34,106 nucleotides of DNA from an uncultured Clostridia bacterium. GTDB taxonomy: Bacteria; Bacillota; Clostridia; Christensenellales; CAG-917. A program made the position numbers and the translations under genes. Shown piece by piece: positions 1-10,024 of the stretch (positions within the stretch are counted from its first letter, which is position 1; each line of letters starts with the position of its first letter). A model generated the notes under the pieces. It ran no database searches. It was not told the origin of the DNA and was given only the letters and a program-made list of their open reading frames with translations. The stretch covers positions 1-34,106 of the forward strand of contig CANQAA010000007.1 of the NCBI GenBank assembly GCA_947589395.1, given 5' to 3'.

Positions 1-380
1 CCGGGCTTGATGAGAGGCAGATCCAACAGCTCTACATCGTGATAATCTCCTTTGTGGGCTTCATGATGCTCACAAAAGTCTGCATGCCCATAACCCCGCT
101 TCACGCCGTAATTCTCACCCTCATGCTCGGCGCGTTCGTATGCTGCTACGCCGTGCCCCTGCCAAAGGACTTTTTGATCGAGATGTTCGGCTTGAGCAAA
201 AACTTCACTTGGGAGATGGGCAAGACCATTTTGATCGTCTGCGCCGTGCTTTTGCCAACGTACGTCGGCATGAGCTATCTTGCGCACTTCATCAACAAGC
301 GCTTCGGGGACTTTTGGAACGACAAGTTCTCAAGATTGGATATGTTCTTGAGAAAATCCCAACAAAAGGCGAAAGCGTGA
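1..380 (+). CDS. C-terminal fragment of a membrane protein, probably a cation-transporting P-type ATPase
   Basis: The reading frame is open from base 3 of the window with no stop upstream of position 39, so this is the 3' end of a gene that begins outside the window; a GTG at 39 is internal. The visible 125 or so residues hold about three hydrophobic segments separated by short loops and end in a basic, lysine-rich tail (DMFLRKSQQKAKA). The pattern, with a short charged stretch before a membrane hairpin, a loop around PLPKDFLIEMFGL and a final membrane span, resembles the last helices of the Exp7/CtpE-type P-type ATPases of Firmicutes. That resemblance is from memory; none of the catalytic motifs (DKTGT, phosphatase domain) are in the window, so other polytopic membrane proteins remain possible. 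It ends just before a strong terminator. Confidence 0.5.
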   Translation, partial: GLDERQIQQLYIVIISFVGFMMLTKVCMPITPLHAVILTLMLGAFVCCYAVPLPKDFLIEMFGLSKNFTWEMGKTILIVCAVLLPTYVGMSYLAHFINKRFGDFWNDKFSRLDMFLRKSQQKAKA

Positions 381-411
381 AGTTGGGCGTTTGAAAAAGC
401 AAAAACCATCG

Positions 412-437
412 AAGGAGCGACACCGCTCCTTTTTTTT
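412..437 (+). terminator. Rho-independent terminator after the membrane protein gene
   Basis: A perfect 8-bp stem (AAGGAGCG at 412-419 with CGCTCCTT at 424-431) encloses a 4-base loop and runs into a T tract reaching 437. It lies 32 bases after the stop codon at 380. Confidence 0.9.
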
Positions 438-594
438 ATCTGCTTTATGAAACGAAAAACCGCGCAATTCAAATTGTAAAGCGTAAGGCAAAGCGCAAAT
501 AAAAAGTCCGGCAATCCCCCCGCGTAAGATACCATGCGCAAATAAAATATACAAAGACAATGCGCAAAGACAATACAAAAAGTTAAAAATATGA

Positions 595-635
595 GAAAAA
601 AAGAATGACCTGCGTCGAAAAACTCAACGCAGGTC
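595..635 (-). terminator. Rho-independent terminator of the GPH transporter gene
   Basis: The arms GACCTGCGT (607-615) and ACGCAGGTC (627-635) form a 9-bp stem with an 11-base loop. Read on the minus strand the stem is followed by a T-rich tract (A run at 595-602 on the plus strand). It sits about 35 bases beyond the stop of the minus-strand transporter gene. Confidence 0.85.
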
Positions 636-668
636 GTCATTTTTCAATTTACGCGCCGTTTTCGTCGT

Positions 669-2396
669 TTACGCGTCGCTTTCGTCGTCGGGGACGTCGA
701 TCGGAGTTTCGATATGCTCTTCGGACGCTTCCAAAGCGATCTTTGCGCTCTCGTCGGGCTCGTCAAGCGCCTCTCGATTAGCGCCTTCTATCCCAAACTC
801 TTCATAGGCGATCGCCTCGCCAAGCGCGTCAACGGGGTCGGAAGCGGAGACCACACTCTCGCCGTCCTCGCTCAAGCCCATCAAAGCATGCCTCTCGGCG
901 AGCTCCGCGCGCATGACCTTCTTTGTCTTTTCGTCTATCTTGTAGAAGAACATGAGGAGGGAGCTGAGCAGCATGCACACGCCGGGCACGAGAAATTCTA
1001 TCGCCCACGCCTTGTTTTGCATCGAATTTGTCACATAGGACGCGATGACGCCGGGTCTCAGCCCTTCTTCGAGCGTTGCGGCGTAGTTTGCAACGTCGTT
1101 ATAGTGGGCGGAGCTGAAGCCTATCGCGCCGATGAGCAAAAGTCCTATCGACACGGACAGCGCGTTTGAGAGCTTGTTTGACATGGAGAGTATCGCAAAT
1201 TGCGTGCCCTCCGTTCGCTTGCCCGTCTTCCACTCCTGATAGTCCACAATGTCCGCCGTCATGACCATCGGCAGATAGCCGTTCGGACCAAACGAGAAGC
1301 CCAAGAAGAATTGATACACCCAGATCGCCCATATAGAGCGCATCGCCCTACCGCCGAAAGCGTAGCAAAGGTAGCATATGACGCTCACGACAAAGCCGTA
1401 AAAGCCCGCGATGATGAAATATTTTTTCTCGCCCAACTTCTTGTTTATCACGGGGTTGAGAATGACGGTGACCGCGCTCGCGATCGCGGACGTTATGCCG
1501 ATCGCCCAACTGCACGCGTCGCCTCTCAGCACTCCCATGCCGATGAAAGAGAGGTCGATGCCGTCCCTTATCAAAATGCAGCTCGCCTGCACCGCAATGC
1601 CGAGACCTATGTTTCTGCCAAAGCCCAAAAGATATGTGCCGAGCACGATGAGGATCTGCTTGTTGTCCTTGAGCTCTCTGAACATCTCTCTGAAGCTCAT
1701 GCCTGCGGGCGCGACGGACTTGTTGATTTCTCTGGACTTGAAGTACATCAAAAGTTGGAAAATGAGACCCGCGCCGACCAAAATGCCCGCCGTGATGAGA
1801 TATTCCTTTTTGCCATTCTCGCTCGAGCCCGTGATCATGCAGACGATCGTGAAGAATATGCCCGAGCACGCAAGCGCCGCAGACTTGAGCGTGTTTGCCA
1901 TGCCCGCCGCGTTGTTCATGTCGTTGGCGTTGTTTGTGACAAATGACAGCATGCCCTGCGAGGGGATGTCCGCCATAGTCATGCTCACGTTCCAAAGCAC
2001 GAGCACGAAGATGATGTACGCGTACTTCCCTATCGTGGCTCCCGTGCCCGTCCCAAAAGGAATTGCGACAAACGACAGCATCGTGAACGCCGCAAGCGGG
2101 AAGGCGGACATCAAGATCCAGGGGCGCATCTTGCCCGATTTGAAGCGCGCTCTGTCGATCAAGTTTCCGAAAACGAAGTCCGCAACTATGCTGATAAACT
2201 TTGCGATGAGAATGATGACCGCAACCGCCATGAGGTTGACGTTCATCAATTTGTTGAAAAATTCAGCCTGGTAACTGTTGACAAGACCGATCGCCAGGTT
2301 GATGCCCATAACGCCCACCGCGTACACCCACATGTTGCCGGTGAGCCCGATAAACCGCTTTTGCGGCTTGTTTTCCATCAAATTTGTTTGAACCAT
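669..2396 (-). CDS. GPH-family (glycoside-pentoside-hexuronide) cation symporter, MFS superfamily
   Basis: A 575-residue polytopic membrane protein with about 12 hydrophobic segments. Family marks of GPH/MelB-type symporters are visible: the early FGNLIDRARFKSGKMRPW loop (compare D-R-x(4)-G-K/R-x-RPW in MelB), the middle MTMADIPSQGM segment, and the late MTADIVDYQEWKTGKRTEGT loop. The family imports sugars or glycosides with sodium or protons; the substrate here cannot be read. I start it at the ATG at 2396 rather than the upstream in-frame codon at 2426 because GGGAGAA lies just 5' of it and a strong promoter occupies 2416-2444. Beyond the last membrane span (about residue 505) there is an acidic tail of some 70 residues, longer than is usual in the family. 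It stands alone, with its own promoter and terminator, so the sugar-processing partner is elsewhere. Confidence 0.88.
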   Translation of the reverse strand: MVQTNLMENKPQKRFIGLTGNMWVYAVGVMGINLAIGLVNSYQAEFFNKLMNVNLMAVAVIILIAKFISIVADFVFGNLIDRARFKSGKMRPWILMSAFPLAAFTMLSFVAIPFGTGTGATIGKYAYIIFVLVLWNVSMTMADIPSQGMLSFVTNNANDMNNAAGMANTLKSAALACSGIFFTIVCMITGSSENGKKEYLITAGILVGAGLIFQLLMYFKSREINKSVAPAGMSFREMFRELKDNKQILIVLGTYLLGFGRNIGLGIAVQASCILIRDGIDLSFIGMGVLRGDACSWAIGITSAIASAVTVILNPVINKKLGEKKYFIIAGFYGFVVSVICYLCYAFGGRAMRSIWAIWVYQFFLGFSFGPNGYLPMVMTADIVDYQEWKTGKRTEGTQFAILSMSNKLSNALSVSIGLLLIGAIGFSSAHYNDVANYAATLEEGLRPGVIASYVTNSMQNKAWAIEFLVPGVCMLLSSLLMFFYKIDEKTKKVMRAELAERHALMGLSEDGESVVSASDPVDALGEAIAYEEFGIEGANREALDEPDESAKIALEASEEHIETPIDVPDDESDA

Positions 2397-2415
2397 AATT
2401 TTCTCCCTTGCAAGC

Positions 2416-2444
2416 ATTATACCCAATATTCAATGCGATTTCAA
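2416..2444 (-). promoter_or_regulatory. Sigma-A promoter of the GPH transporter
   Basis: On the minus strand, TTGAAA (2444-2439), a 17-base spacer and TATAAT (2421-2416). Transcription would begin near 2409, giving a leader of only about 13 bases before the ATG at 2396, just enough for the GGGAG ribosome binding site. Confidence 0.85.
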
Positions 2445-2560
2445 CCCAAATTTGCAGATATAAGTTATTTTTTTATCTTAAATAATTTATTCCTCCAACG
2501 AACAGTGAAAATATTCCTCAAAATTTTTTTTGAAAAAGTCAAAAAATTTCTTTCCTGTTA

Positions 2561-2592
2561 TTTACATTTTTATGGCAAGATGTTATTATAAT
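2561..2592 (+). promoter_or_regulatory. Probable promoter of the 73-residue membrane protein
   Basis: TTTACA at 2561-2566 is followed after 17 bases by TATTAT (2584-2589); an overlapping TATAAT (2587-2592) is the better -10 box but would need a 20-base spacer. The surrounding 150 bases are very AT-rich. Confidence 0.65.
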
Positions 2593-2635
2593 AGTAACAA
2601 AAAAATATAGGGCAAAACCCTGATGGAGGATTAAA

Positions 2636-2857
2636 ATGGCAAAAAAATCAGATTATTTTGGTCTTAGCTGGGTCGTGAGCCTCATTCTCGCGATCATTCC
2701 GTTCACTTCTTGGATTTGCGGCGCAATCACCAGACTTCAAGAAGGCAAAATCGTGGCGTTCATTCTTCGCCTGTTGCTTGGCTGGGGCATCATTTGGGTG
2801 CTCGACCTCGTCTTTATGATCATGAAGCATCAAATTTGCCGTCTTCTCAACGTCTGA
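2636..2857 (+). CDS. Small two-span membrane protein of unknown function (73 aa)
   Basis: I do not recognise this family. The ATG at 2636 has a good ribosome binding site (GGAGGA at 2625-2630). The protein has a short polar N-terminus (MAKKSDYFGLSW), a hydrophobic segment at about residues 12-32, a short loop with TRLQEGK, a second hydrophobic segment at about 39-63, and a basic C-terminus ending ICRLLNV. That predicts a two-helix hairpin in the cytoplasmic membrane. It has its own promoter and a perfect 12-bp terminator, so it is a monocistronic unit, which together with the good ribosome binding site argues it is a real gene rather than a chance frame. Nothing in the neighbours fixes a function; small helical hairpins of this size can be subunits, toxins or membrane-stress proteins. 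Confidence 0.8.
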   Translation: MAKKSDYFGLSWVVSLILAIIPFTSWICGAITRLQEGKIVAFILRLLLGWGIIWVLDLVFMIMKHQICRLLNV

Positions 2858-2871
2858 TTTCAATCGATCGA

Positions 2872-2905
2872 TAAACGGTCCGCATTTTGCGGACCGTTTA
2901 TTTTT
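2872..2905 (+). terminator. Rho-independent terminator of the small membrane protein gene
   Basis: A perfect 12-bp stem (TAAACGGTCCGC at 2872-2883 with its complement at 2889-2900), a 5-base loop and T5 at 2901-2905, 14 bases after the stop codon. Confidence 0.95.
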
Positions 2906-2931
2906 AGCGAATTTTTTGCAATTCAAATTTC

Positions 2932-2953
2932 AAAAACGCGCGTTGAACGCGCG
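2932..2953 (-). terminator. Possible terminator of the L-serine dehydratase gene
   Basis: CGCGCGT (2937-2943) and ACGCGCG (2947-2953) form a GC-rich hairpin, followed on the minus strand by T5 (A run at 2932-2936). It is about 115 bases beyond the stop at 3067, farther than usual, so the assignment is tentative. Confidence 0.55.
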
Positions 2954-3066
2954 CTTGCAAGCGATAAACTTCCGCTTTTGATCTTTTCTTGCAAATTTTG
3001 AAAACCGGATCCGGCGATTTTTGCTACCCCGTAATTTCGCAAAAAGTGTGATACTGCCCCGCAAAT

Positions 3067-4302
3067 TCAATCCTCTTCGGGAGGAGGATCGAAGCGGGAG
3101 GATAGGCGAGAATAGGAATAGTTTGACGCGAGCCCGCCTTTTGACGTCTCTCTGTAGCGGGCGTTGATGTCCAAGCCCGTCTGATACATCGTCCTGACCA
3201 CCGCGTCAAAGGAGATCTGCCTCGACGCCGTGAGAAAGCTCGCAAGCGAGACGGCGCCCAACGCGCGCATTGCCGCAACGGCGTTTCGCTCTATGCAAGG
3301 GATCTGCACGAGTCCGTCCACAGGGTCGCAGGTGAGCCCGAGATGGTGCTCCATCGCGACCTCCGCCGCGTACTCTATCTGATCGAGGGACATGCCCTTT
3401 AGATACGCCGCCGCTGCCGCCGCCATAGAGCATGCCGTGCCGCACTCCGCCTGACAGCCGCACTCCGCTCCGCTTATGGACGCGTTGGTTTTGACGAGGT
3501 TTCCGATGATCCCCGCCGCCGCGAGCGCGTCAATTATCTGCGCGTCCGAAAGCGAGCATTTGACCTGCTCGTACTTCAAAACCGCAGGAAGTATGCCGCA
3601 CGCGCCGCAAGTGGGAGCGGTGACGATGACCTCCCCCGCCGCGTTTTGCTCGGACACGGCAAACGCGTAGGCGCAGACAAGCCTGTTTTCGCGCGACTCC
3701 GGATCCTCGTCCATATATTGATCGAACAGCACCTTCGCCTTGCGCTTGGTCCTGAGCCCGCCGGGCAGTTCCCCCTCAGCCGTGAGCCCGTCGTATATGG
3801 ACTGCTGCATAAAAAACCATACCTTATATAAATAGTCCCTTATCTTTGCGTCCTCGAAGCGATAGACGTAGCCCGCAAGGTCTATGCCTTCCTCCTCGCA
3901 ATAATTTTTGATCTTTTCAAAGCTGTGAAGAGGATAGACCTCGCGAGGCTCTTCGAAGTTGGCGCCCTCAACCTTGATCGCTCCCCCTCCCACCGAGATC
4001 ACCTTTATCTTGCCGAGCGGGTCGTTTTTTTCGTCCAACGCCTCAATGACCATATAGTTTGGGTGAGGCGCGCAGCTCTCCTCGTCAAAGATGACCTCGA
4101 CGGGCTTTGAAAATGTCTTTTTGAGCACGGTGTCCGTGCCGTGTCCCCTTCCCGTTTGCGCGAGGGATCTGAAAAGCGTCACCCTAAATGACGAGGCGTC
4201 GGGATATTTTTCTTCTGCGACCTTAGCCGCCTTTTCCGGGCCCATCGTGTGCGAGCTCGACGGACCGCGACCAATTCTGTATAACTCGGTAAGACTCTTC
4301 AT
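3067..4302 (-). CDS. sdaA: L-serine dehydratase (L-serine ammonia-lyase), single-chain iron-sulfur type
   Basis: A cytoplasmic enzyme that deaminates L-serine to pyruvate and ammonia using a [4Fe-4S] cluster. The 411 residues contain a fused beta domain (RGPSSSHTMGPEKAA near residues 12-26) and the catalytic alpha domain. By comparison with the characterised single-chain enzymes the cluster ligands should be the cysteine of GCQ (about 283) and the two cysteines of CDPVDGLVQIPC (325 and 336), spaced 42 and 11 residues as expected. The conserved TAPTNGA motif reads TAPTCGA here (about 228-234), and extra cysteines cluster around residues 281-291. The start is the ATG at 4302: GGGAGAA lies directly upstream, and the in-frame TTG at 4314 falls inside that site. 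It has its own promoter and is divergent from typA; no partner gene for serine uptake is adjacent. Confidence 0.95.
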   Translation of the reverse strand: MKSLTELYRIGRGPSSSHTMGPEKAAKVAEEKYPDASSFRVTLFRSLAQTGRGHGTDTVLKKTFSKPVEVIFDEESCAPHPNYMVIEALDEKNDPLGKIKVISVGGGAIKVEGANFEEPREVYPLHSFEKIKNYCEEEGIDLAGYVYRFEDAKIRDYLYKVWFFMQQSIYDGLTAEGELPGGLRTKRKAKVLFDQYMDEDPESRENRLVCAYAFAVSEQNAAGEVIVTAPTCGACGILPAVLKYEQVKCSLSDAQIIDALAAAGIIGNLVKTNASISGAECGCQAECGTACSMAAAAAAYLKGMSLDQIEYAAEVAMEHHLGLTCDPVDGLVQIPCIERNAVAAMRALGAVSLASFLTASRQISFDAVVRTMYQTGLDINARYRETSKGGLASNYSYSRLSSRFDPPPEED

Positions 4303-4317
4303 ATTTTCTCCCAAATC

Positions 4318-4346
4318 ATTATATCCTACGGCGGGAGTTTTGTAAA
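4318..4346 (-). promoter_or_regulatory. Sigma-A promoter of the L-serine dehydratase gene
   Basis: On the minus strand, TTTACA (4346-4341), a 17-base spacer and TATAAT (4323-4318). The predicted leader is very short, about 10 bases, as at the GPH transporter. Confidence 0.85.
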
Positions 4347-4391
4347 TGCAATCAAAAAAATTATATTTTTTTGTCAGCTACCCTCAATTGT

Positions 4392-4420
4392 TTGCCAAAG
4401 TTCGAAAATAGTGATAATAT
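4392..4420 (+). promoter_or_regulatory. Sigma-A promoter of typA
   Basis: TTGCCA (4392-4397), a 17-base spacer and TAATAT (4415-4420). Transcription would start near 4427, giving a leader of roughly 14 bases. It is divergent from the serine dehydratase promoter, with about 45 bases between the two -35 boxes. Confidence 0.75.
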
Positions 4421-4440
4421 TATGTGAAAAAAGGATAATT

Positions 4441-6269
<1,829 letters not shown>

Positions 6270-6270
<1 letters not shown>

Positions 6271-6361
6271 GCTTGGAATAAGCGCCCACGCTGCGTGTTA
6301 TATTTATGCGGAGCGCTGCTCCACACCTCGACAAGGGGTTTCACCCCCTGCACCCCAAGCT
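6270..6361 (+). repeat. 92-bp nested-palindrome intergenic element
   Basis: The stretch between typA and its terminator is bounded by AGCTTGG (6270-6276) and its complement CCAAGCT (6355-6361). Inside are three further palindromes: CACGC-T-GCGTG (6287-6297), GGAGC-GCT-GCTCC (6310-6322) and AGGGG/CCCCT (6334-6338 with 6345-6349). The arrangement would fold as a three-armed structure closed by a terminal stem. It resembles the GC-rich dispersed palindromic elements seen between genes in many Clostridia, but only one copy is in this window, so repetition is inferred. The left arm overlaps the last base of the typA stop codon. Confidence 0.55.
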
Positions 6362-6406
6362 AAAAAAGCGAATGTGGCTTTTCCATCGCACACATTCGCT
6401 TTTTTT
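6362..6406. terminator. Bidirectional terminator between typA and the lipoprotein gene
   Basis: A 15-bp stem (6362-6376 with 6391-6405; core GCGAATGTG/CACATTCGC) with A6 on one side and T7 on the other can stop transcription from both strands. It serves typA (plus) and possibly the lipoprotein gene (minus), whose stop lies about 110 bases away. Confidence 0.9.
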
Positions 6407-6516
6407 GTTTGCAAGCCTCAAACTCCTGCGTGATACATTTTCACAACATTACGCCTTGTCCGAGCATAGTTATTCTCTCTGTAATGTTGAGCGAAACCGA
6501 AAAGCCGCAACGTTAT

Positions 6517-7509
6517 TCATACCGTCTCTTCGGTCTCGTATCTATAAAAAACGAACCCTGCTTCGCGCTTTGCGTCTATATATTTATCTTTGGTATTTCC
6601 ATTTTTGTTGATGTCTTGCATATGCGTGGCCATATCCCACAAGTCGGAATTCGGCTCTTTACCCTCTGAAAAATATGCGTATTCATAAAGAATCGCGTCA
6701 ACGGTTATATCGGGATCGAGATAATCTTCAAAACTGCTTAAAATTATCCCCGACGCGCAAGAATATTCTTCATAGTTCAACACATCATCATCAAAGAAAT
6801 ATTCGTTACAGAGATCAAAATTGACTCTCACGGAAAAAGGGAAGCGCGACGCGACCGATATAGATTCCATGATAAAGTCAAGTCGTTTTTTCGAAAAGGA
6901 TGCCGGCATTGTGGATCTTTGCACCGTCTCCTTGTAAAACTTTTGTGCCGCTTTAAGCTCTGCGGCAATTTTTTCATTCGTCTTCTTTTCATTTTTTTCG
7001 TGGTCAAAAACGTAGACTTCGAAAGCGTGATTGCCGTCAATCAAAAACTCACTTCCATTGGTATCTCCGACACCGTTCTCTCTTTCTTCCTCTTGACGTT
7101 TTTTGTAGTTCTCTACATATTTTTTTGCGTCCGCTTCATCCTTAAAACTCCGAAACTCTACTGAAGTAACAGTGCCATCGGCAGTACCGGATGCAATAGT
7201 TATCCATGCCATACATTCTATAGCATCATCAATATCACCGCAACCGTAATCCCATGAAGCAGCCGTTCCCTTCTCTTGCGTGACAGCCGAGCAATAATAT
7301 GCTATATGCTCTATCTCTTCTTTAGACAAAAAGTCAAATATGCTTATATCGTCGTCATCGTTCACGTCTTGATTGGTGTTGTGATTTACGTCTTTATCGT
7401 TGTCATTTGCGTCGGTTTTTTTCAAATTCAAATCGCATGCCGCGAGCATTGCAAGAGCGAATATAACGACCGCAAAAGCAACAATGAGTTTTTTGATTTT
7501 GTTTTTCAT
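6517..7509 (-). CDS. Secreted lipoprotein of unknown function, Asp/Asn-rich linker
   Basis: A 330-residue protein I cannot assign to a family. The N-terminus is a lipoprotein signal: basic KNKIKK, a hydrophobic core, and the lipobox LAAC with cysteine at about residue 25. It is followed by a 30-residue linker very rich in Asp and Asn, then a globular part with several cysteines (YYCSA, YGCGD, IECMA, DLCNE, YSCAS) and a lysine/glutamate-rich stretch around residues 120-190 that may be helical. The ATG at 7509 has an AGGAG site. The codon and base use is clearly more AT-rich than typA or groEL, suggesting later acquisition. A consensus promoter overlaps two operators facing the XRE gene, so it is probably repressed by that neighbour. 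It should sit on the outer face of the membrane; a sensor, immunity or envelope-stress role is only a guess. Confidence 0.8.
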   Translation of the reverse strand: MKNKIKKLIVAFAVVIFALAMLAACDLNLKKTDANDNDKDVNHNTNQDVNDDDDISIFDFLSKEEIEHIAYYCSAVTQEKGTAASWDYGCGDIDDAIECMAWITIASGTADGTVTSVEFRSFKDEADAKKYVENYKKRQEEERENGVGDTNGSEFLIDGNHAFEVYVFDHEKNEKKTNEKIAAELKAAQKFYKETVQRSTMPASFSKKRLDFIMESISVASRFPFSVRVNFDLCNEYFFDDDVLNYEEYSCASGIILSSFEDYLDPDITVDAILYEYAYFSEGKEPNSDLWDMATHMQDINKNGNTKDKYIDAKREAGFVFYRYETEETV

Positions 7510-7537
7510 GGTTTTATCTCCTCATACTTGATTTAAT

Positions 7538-7583
7538 GTACAGAAAATGTACATCATATAACAATATAGTACAGATACTGTAC
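7538..7583. promoter_or_regulatory. Pair of palindromic operators between the XRE gene and the lipoprotein gene
   Basis: Two 15-bp near-identical palindromes: GTACAGATACTGTAC (7569-7583, perfect 6-bp arms) and GTACAGAAAATGTAC (7538-7552, one mismatch). Their centres are 31 bp apart, about three helical turns. The first lies within the spacer of the lipoprotein promoter, the second just downstream of its start site. The adjacent XRE protein is the obvious candidate to bind them. Confidence 0.75.
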
Positions 7584-7591
7584 AATGTCAA
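7563..7591 (-). promoter_or_regulatory. Sigma-A promoter of the lipoprotein gene
   Basis: On the minus strand, TTGACA (7591-7586), a 17-base spacer and TATATT (7568-7563). The spacer is almost entirely filled by the perfect operator palindrome, and the -35 box overlaps the start codon region of the divergent XRE gene. Confidence 0.8.
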
Positions 7592-7806
7592 GTATGGGGA
7601 AACAAATTGGAGTAAAACTCAAAGAACTGAGGTTGGAAAACGGCTGGACTCAACAGCAAGTGGCGGACAAGATAGGCGTCTCGCGCGTCAATTATACCCG
7701 TTATGAGCTCAACGCCTCCGAGCCGGATTTTGAGATCCTTTTGAAATTGGCAGACCTGTTTGACGTCTCTCTCGACTATATTTTCGATAGGCAAAAGTTT
7801 ATTTGA
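7585..7806 (+). CDS. Small XRE-family (Cro/CI-type) DNA-binding regulator
   Basis: A 73-residue protein that is essentially one helix-turn-helix domain: LKELRLENGWTQQQVADKIG (scaffold and helix 2), then VSRVNYTRYELNASEPDFE (recognition helix and turn), then LLKLADLFDVSLDYIF, the standard end of the Cro/CI fold. No ligand or dimerisation domain follows. Two starts are possible, ATG at 7585 or ATG at 7594; neither has a recognisable ribosome binding site, so the message may have a very short leader. The gene is divergent from the lipoprotein gene and shares with it two matching palindromes, which suggests it represses the lipoprotein and probably itself. A promoter on this strand is unclear; TATAAC (7557-7562) is a possible -10 box. 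Confidence 0.88.
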   Translation: MSSMGKQIGVKLKELRLENGWTQQQVADKIGVSRVNYTRYELNASEPDFEILLKLADLFDVSLDYIFDRQKFI

Positions 7807-7872
7807 AATTTTATTGTTTTGTCACATTCGCGTTTTAACACATTGTTTTGGCAAGATAAAACGATTATTATG

Positions 7873-7902
7873 AAAAATGACGGCGCAACGCGCCGTCATT
7901 TT
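7873..7902. terminator. Bidirectional terminator between the XRE gene and groEL
   Basis: A 13-bp stem (core TGACGGCGC/GCGCCGTCA, 7874-7886 with 7890-7902) and 3-base loop, with A5 on one flank and T4 on the other. It ends groEL on the minus strand, 15 bases after its stop, and can also end the XRE transcript. Confidence 0.9.
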
Positions 7903-7916
7903 GAATTGTGAGTTTA

Positions 7917-9560
<1,644 letters not shown>

Positions 9561-9845
9561 TTATCCTTCTATCAAAGCAAGTATGTCGGACTGTCTCACG
9601 ATGACGACCTTTTCGCCGTCGATGTTGAACTCGCTGCCCGCATATTTGTTGTATACGACTCTGTCGCCGACCTTGACGACCATCTTGACCTCTTTGCCGT
9701 CCACAAGTCCGCCCGGACCTACCGCCACGACCTCTGCAAGTTGCGGCTTTTCCTTCGCCGCGCCCGGAAGCACGATGCCGCTTGCGGTCTTCTCTTCGCT
9801 CTCTATTGCTTTGATAACAACTTTGTCAAACAATGGTTTGATCAT
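9561..9845 (-). CDS. groES: Co-chaperonin GroES (Hsp10)
   Basis: A 94-residue co-chaperonin that caps GroEL. The sequence follows the family throughout: MIKPLFDKVVIKAIESEEKT at the start, the mobile loop KTASGIVLPGAAKEKPQ, then GDRVVYNKYAGSEF. I use the ATG at 9845, which is 7 bases after GGAGG; an in-frame extension to 9869 runs into the CIRCE operator and is not plausible. Confidence 0.99.
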   Translation of the reverse strand: MIKPLFDKVVIKAIESEEKTASGIVLPGAAKEKPQLAEVVAVGPGGLVDGKEVKMVVKVGDRVVYNKYAGSEFNIDGEKVVIVRQSDILALIEG

Positions 9846-9858
9846 ATATTGCCTCCTT

Positions 9859-9885
9859 TTAGCACTCACTGTGCTTGATTGCTAA
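9859..9885 (-). promoter_or_regulatory. CIRCE operator (HrcA binding site) upstream of groES
   Basis: The classic inverted repeat TTAGCACTC-N9-GAGTGCTAA, here TTAGCACTC (9859-9867), a 9-base spacer and GATTGCTAA (9877-9885), one mismatch. It lies between the groES promoter and ribosome binding site, the usual position for HrcA repression of heat-shock genes. hrcA itself is not in the window. Confidence 0.95.
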
Positions 9886-9886
9886 C

Positions 9887-9915
9887 AGTTTATAACTTTT
9901 ATTGCCAATTGTCAA
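9887..9915 (-). promoter_or_regulatory. Sigma-A promoter of groES-groEL
   Basis: On the minus strand, TTGACA (9915-9910), a 17-base spacer and TAAACT (9892-9887); an alternative TATAAA two bases upstream would give a 15-base spacer. CIRCE follows immediately. Confidence 0.8.
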
Positions 9916-9967
9916 TATTTTATGTAAAGTTTTTTTCAAAAATTTCCGCCGATTTTCCGTTTGGGTG

Positions 9968-9996
9968 TTGAATAATGTATTTTTTTGTGTTAGTAT
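9968..9996 (+). promoter_or_regulatory. Probable promoter of the dCMP deaminase gene
   Basis: TTGAAT (9968-9973), a 17-base spacer and TAGTAT (9991-9996), about 28 bases before the start codon. Confidence 0.65.
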
Positions 9997-10024
9997 GACT
10001 TTACTATTTATTATAAGGTGCTAT

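Noticed and set aside
275..640. Minus-strand open frame of 121 codons over the 3' end of the membrane protein gene
   Set aside because: It crosses a plus-strand terminator and a minus-strand terminator and overlaps a real gene in antisense; no convincing ribosome binding site.
9902..10024. N-terminal hydrophobic extension of the dCMP deaminase (start at 9902)
   Set aside because: The extension crosses the promoter and the family starts at the MDKWDKRF region; ATG at 10025 has its own ribosome binding site.
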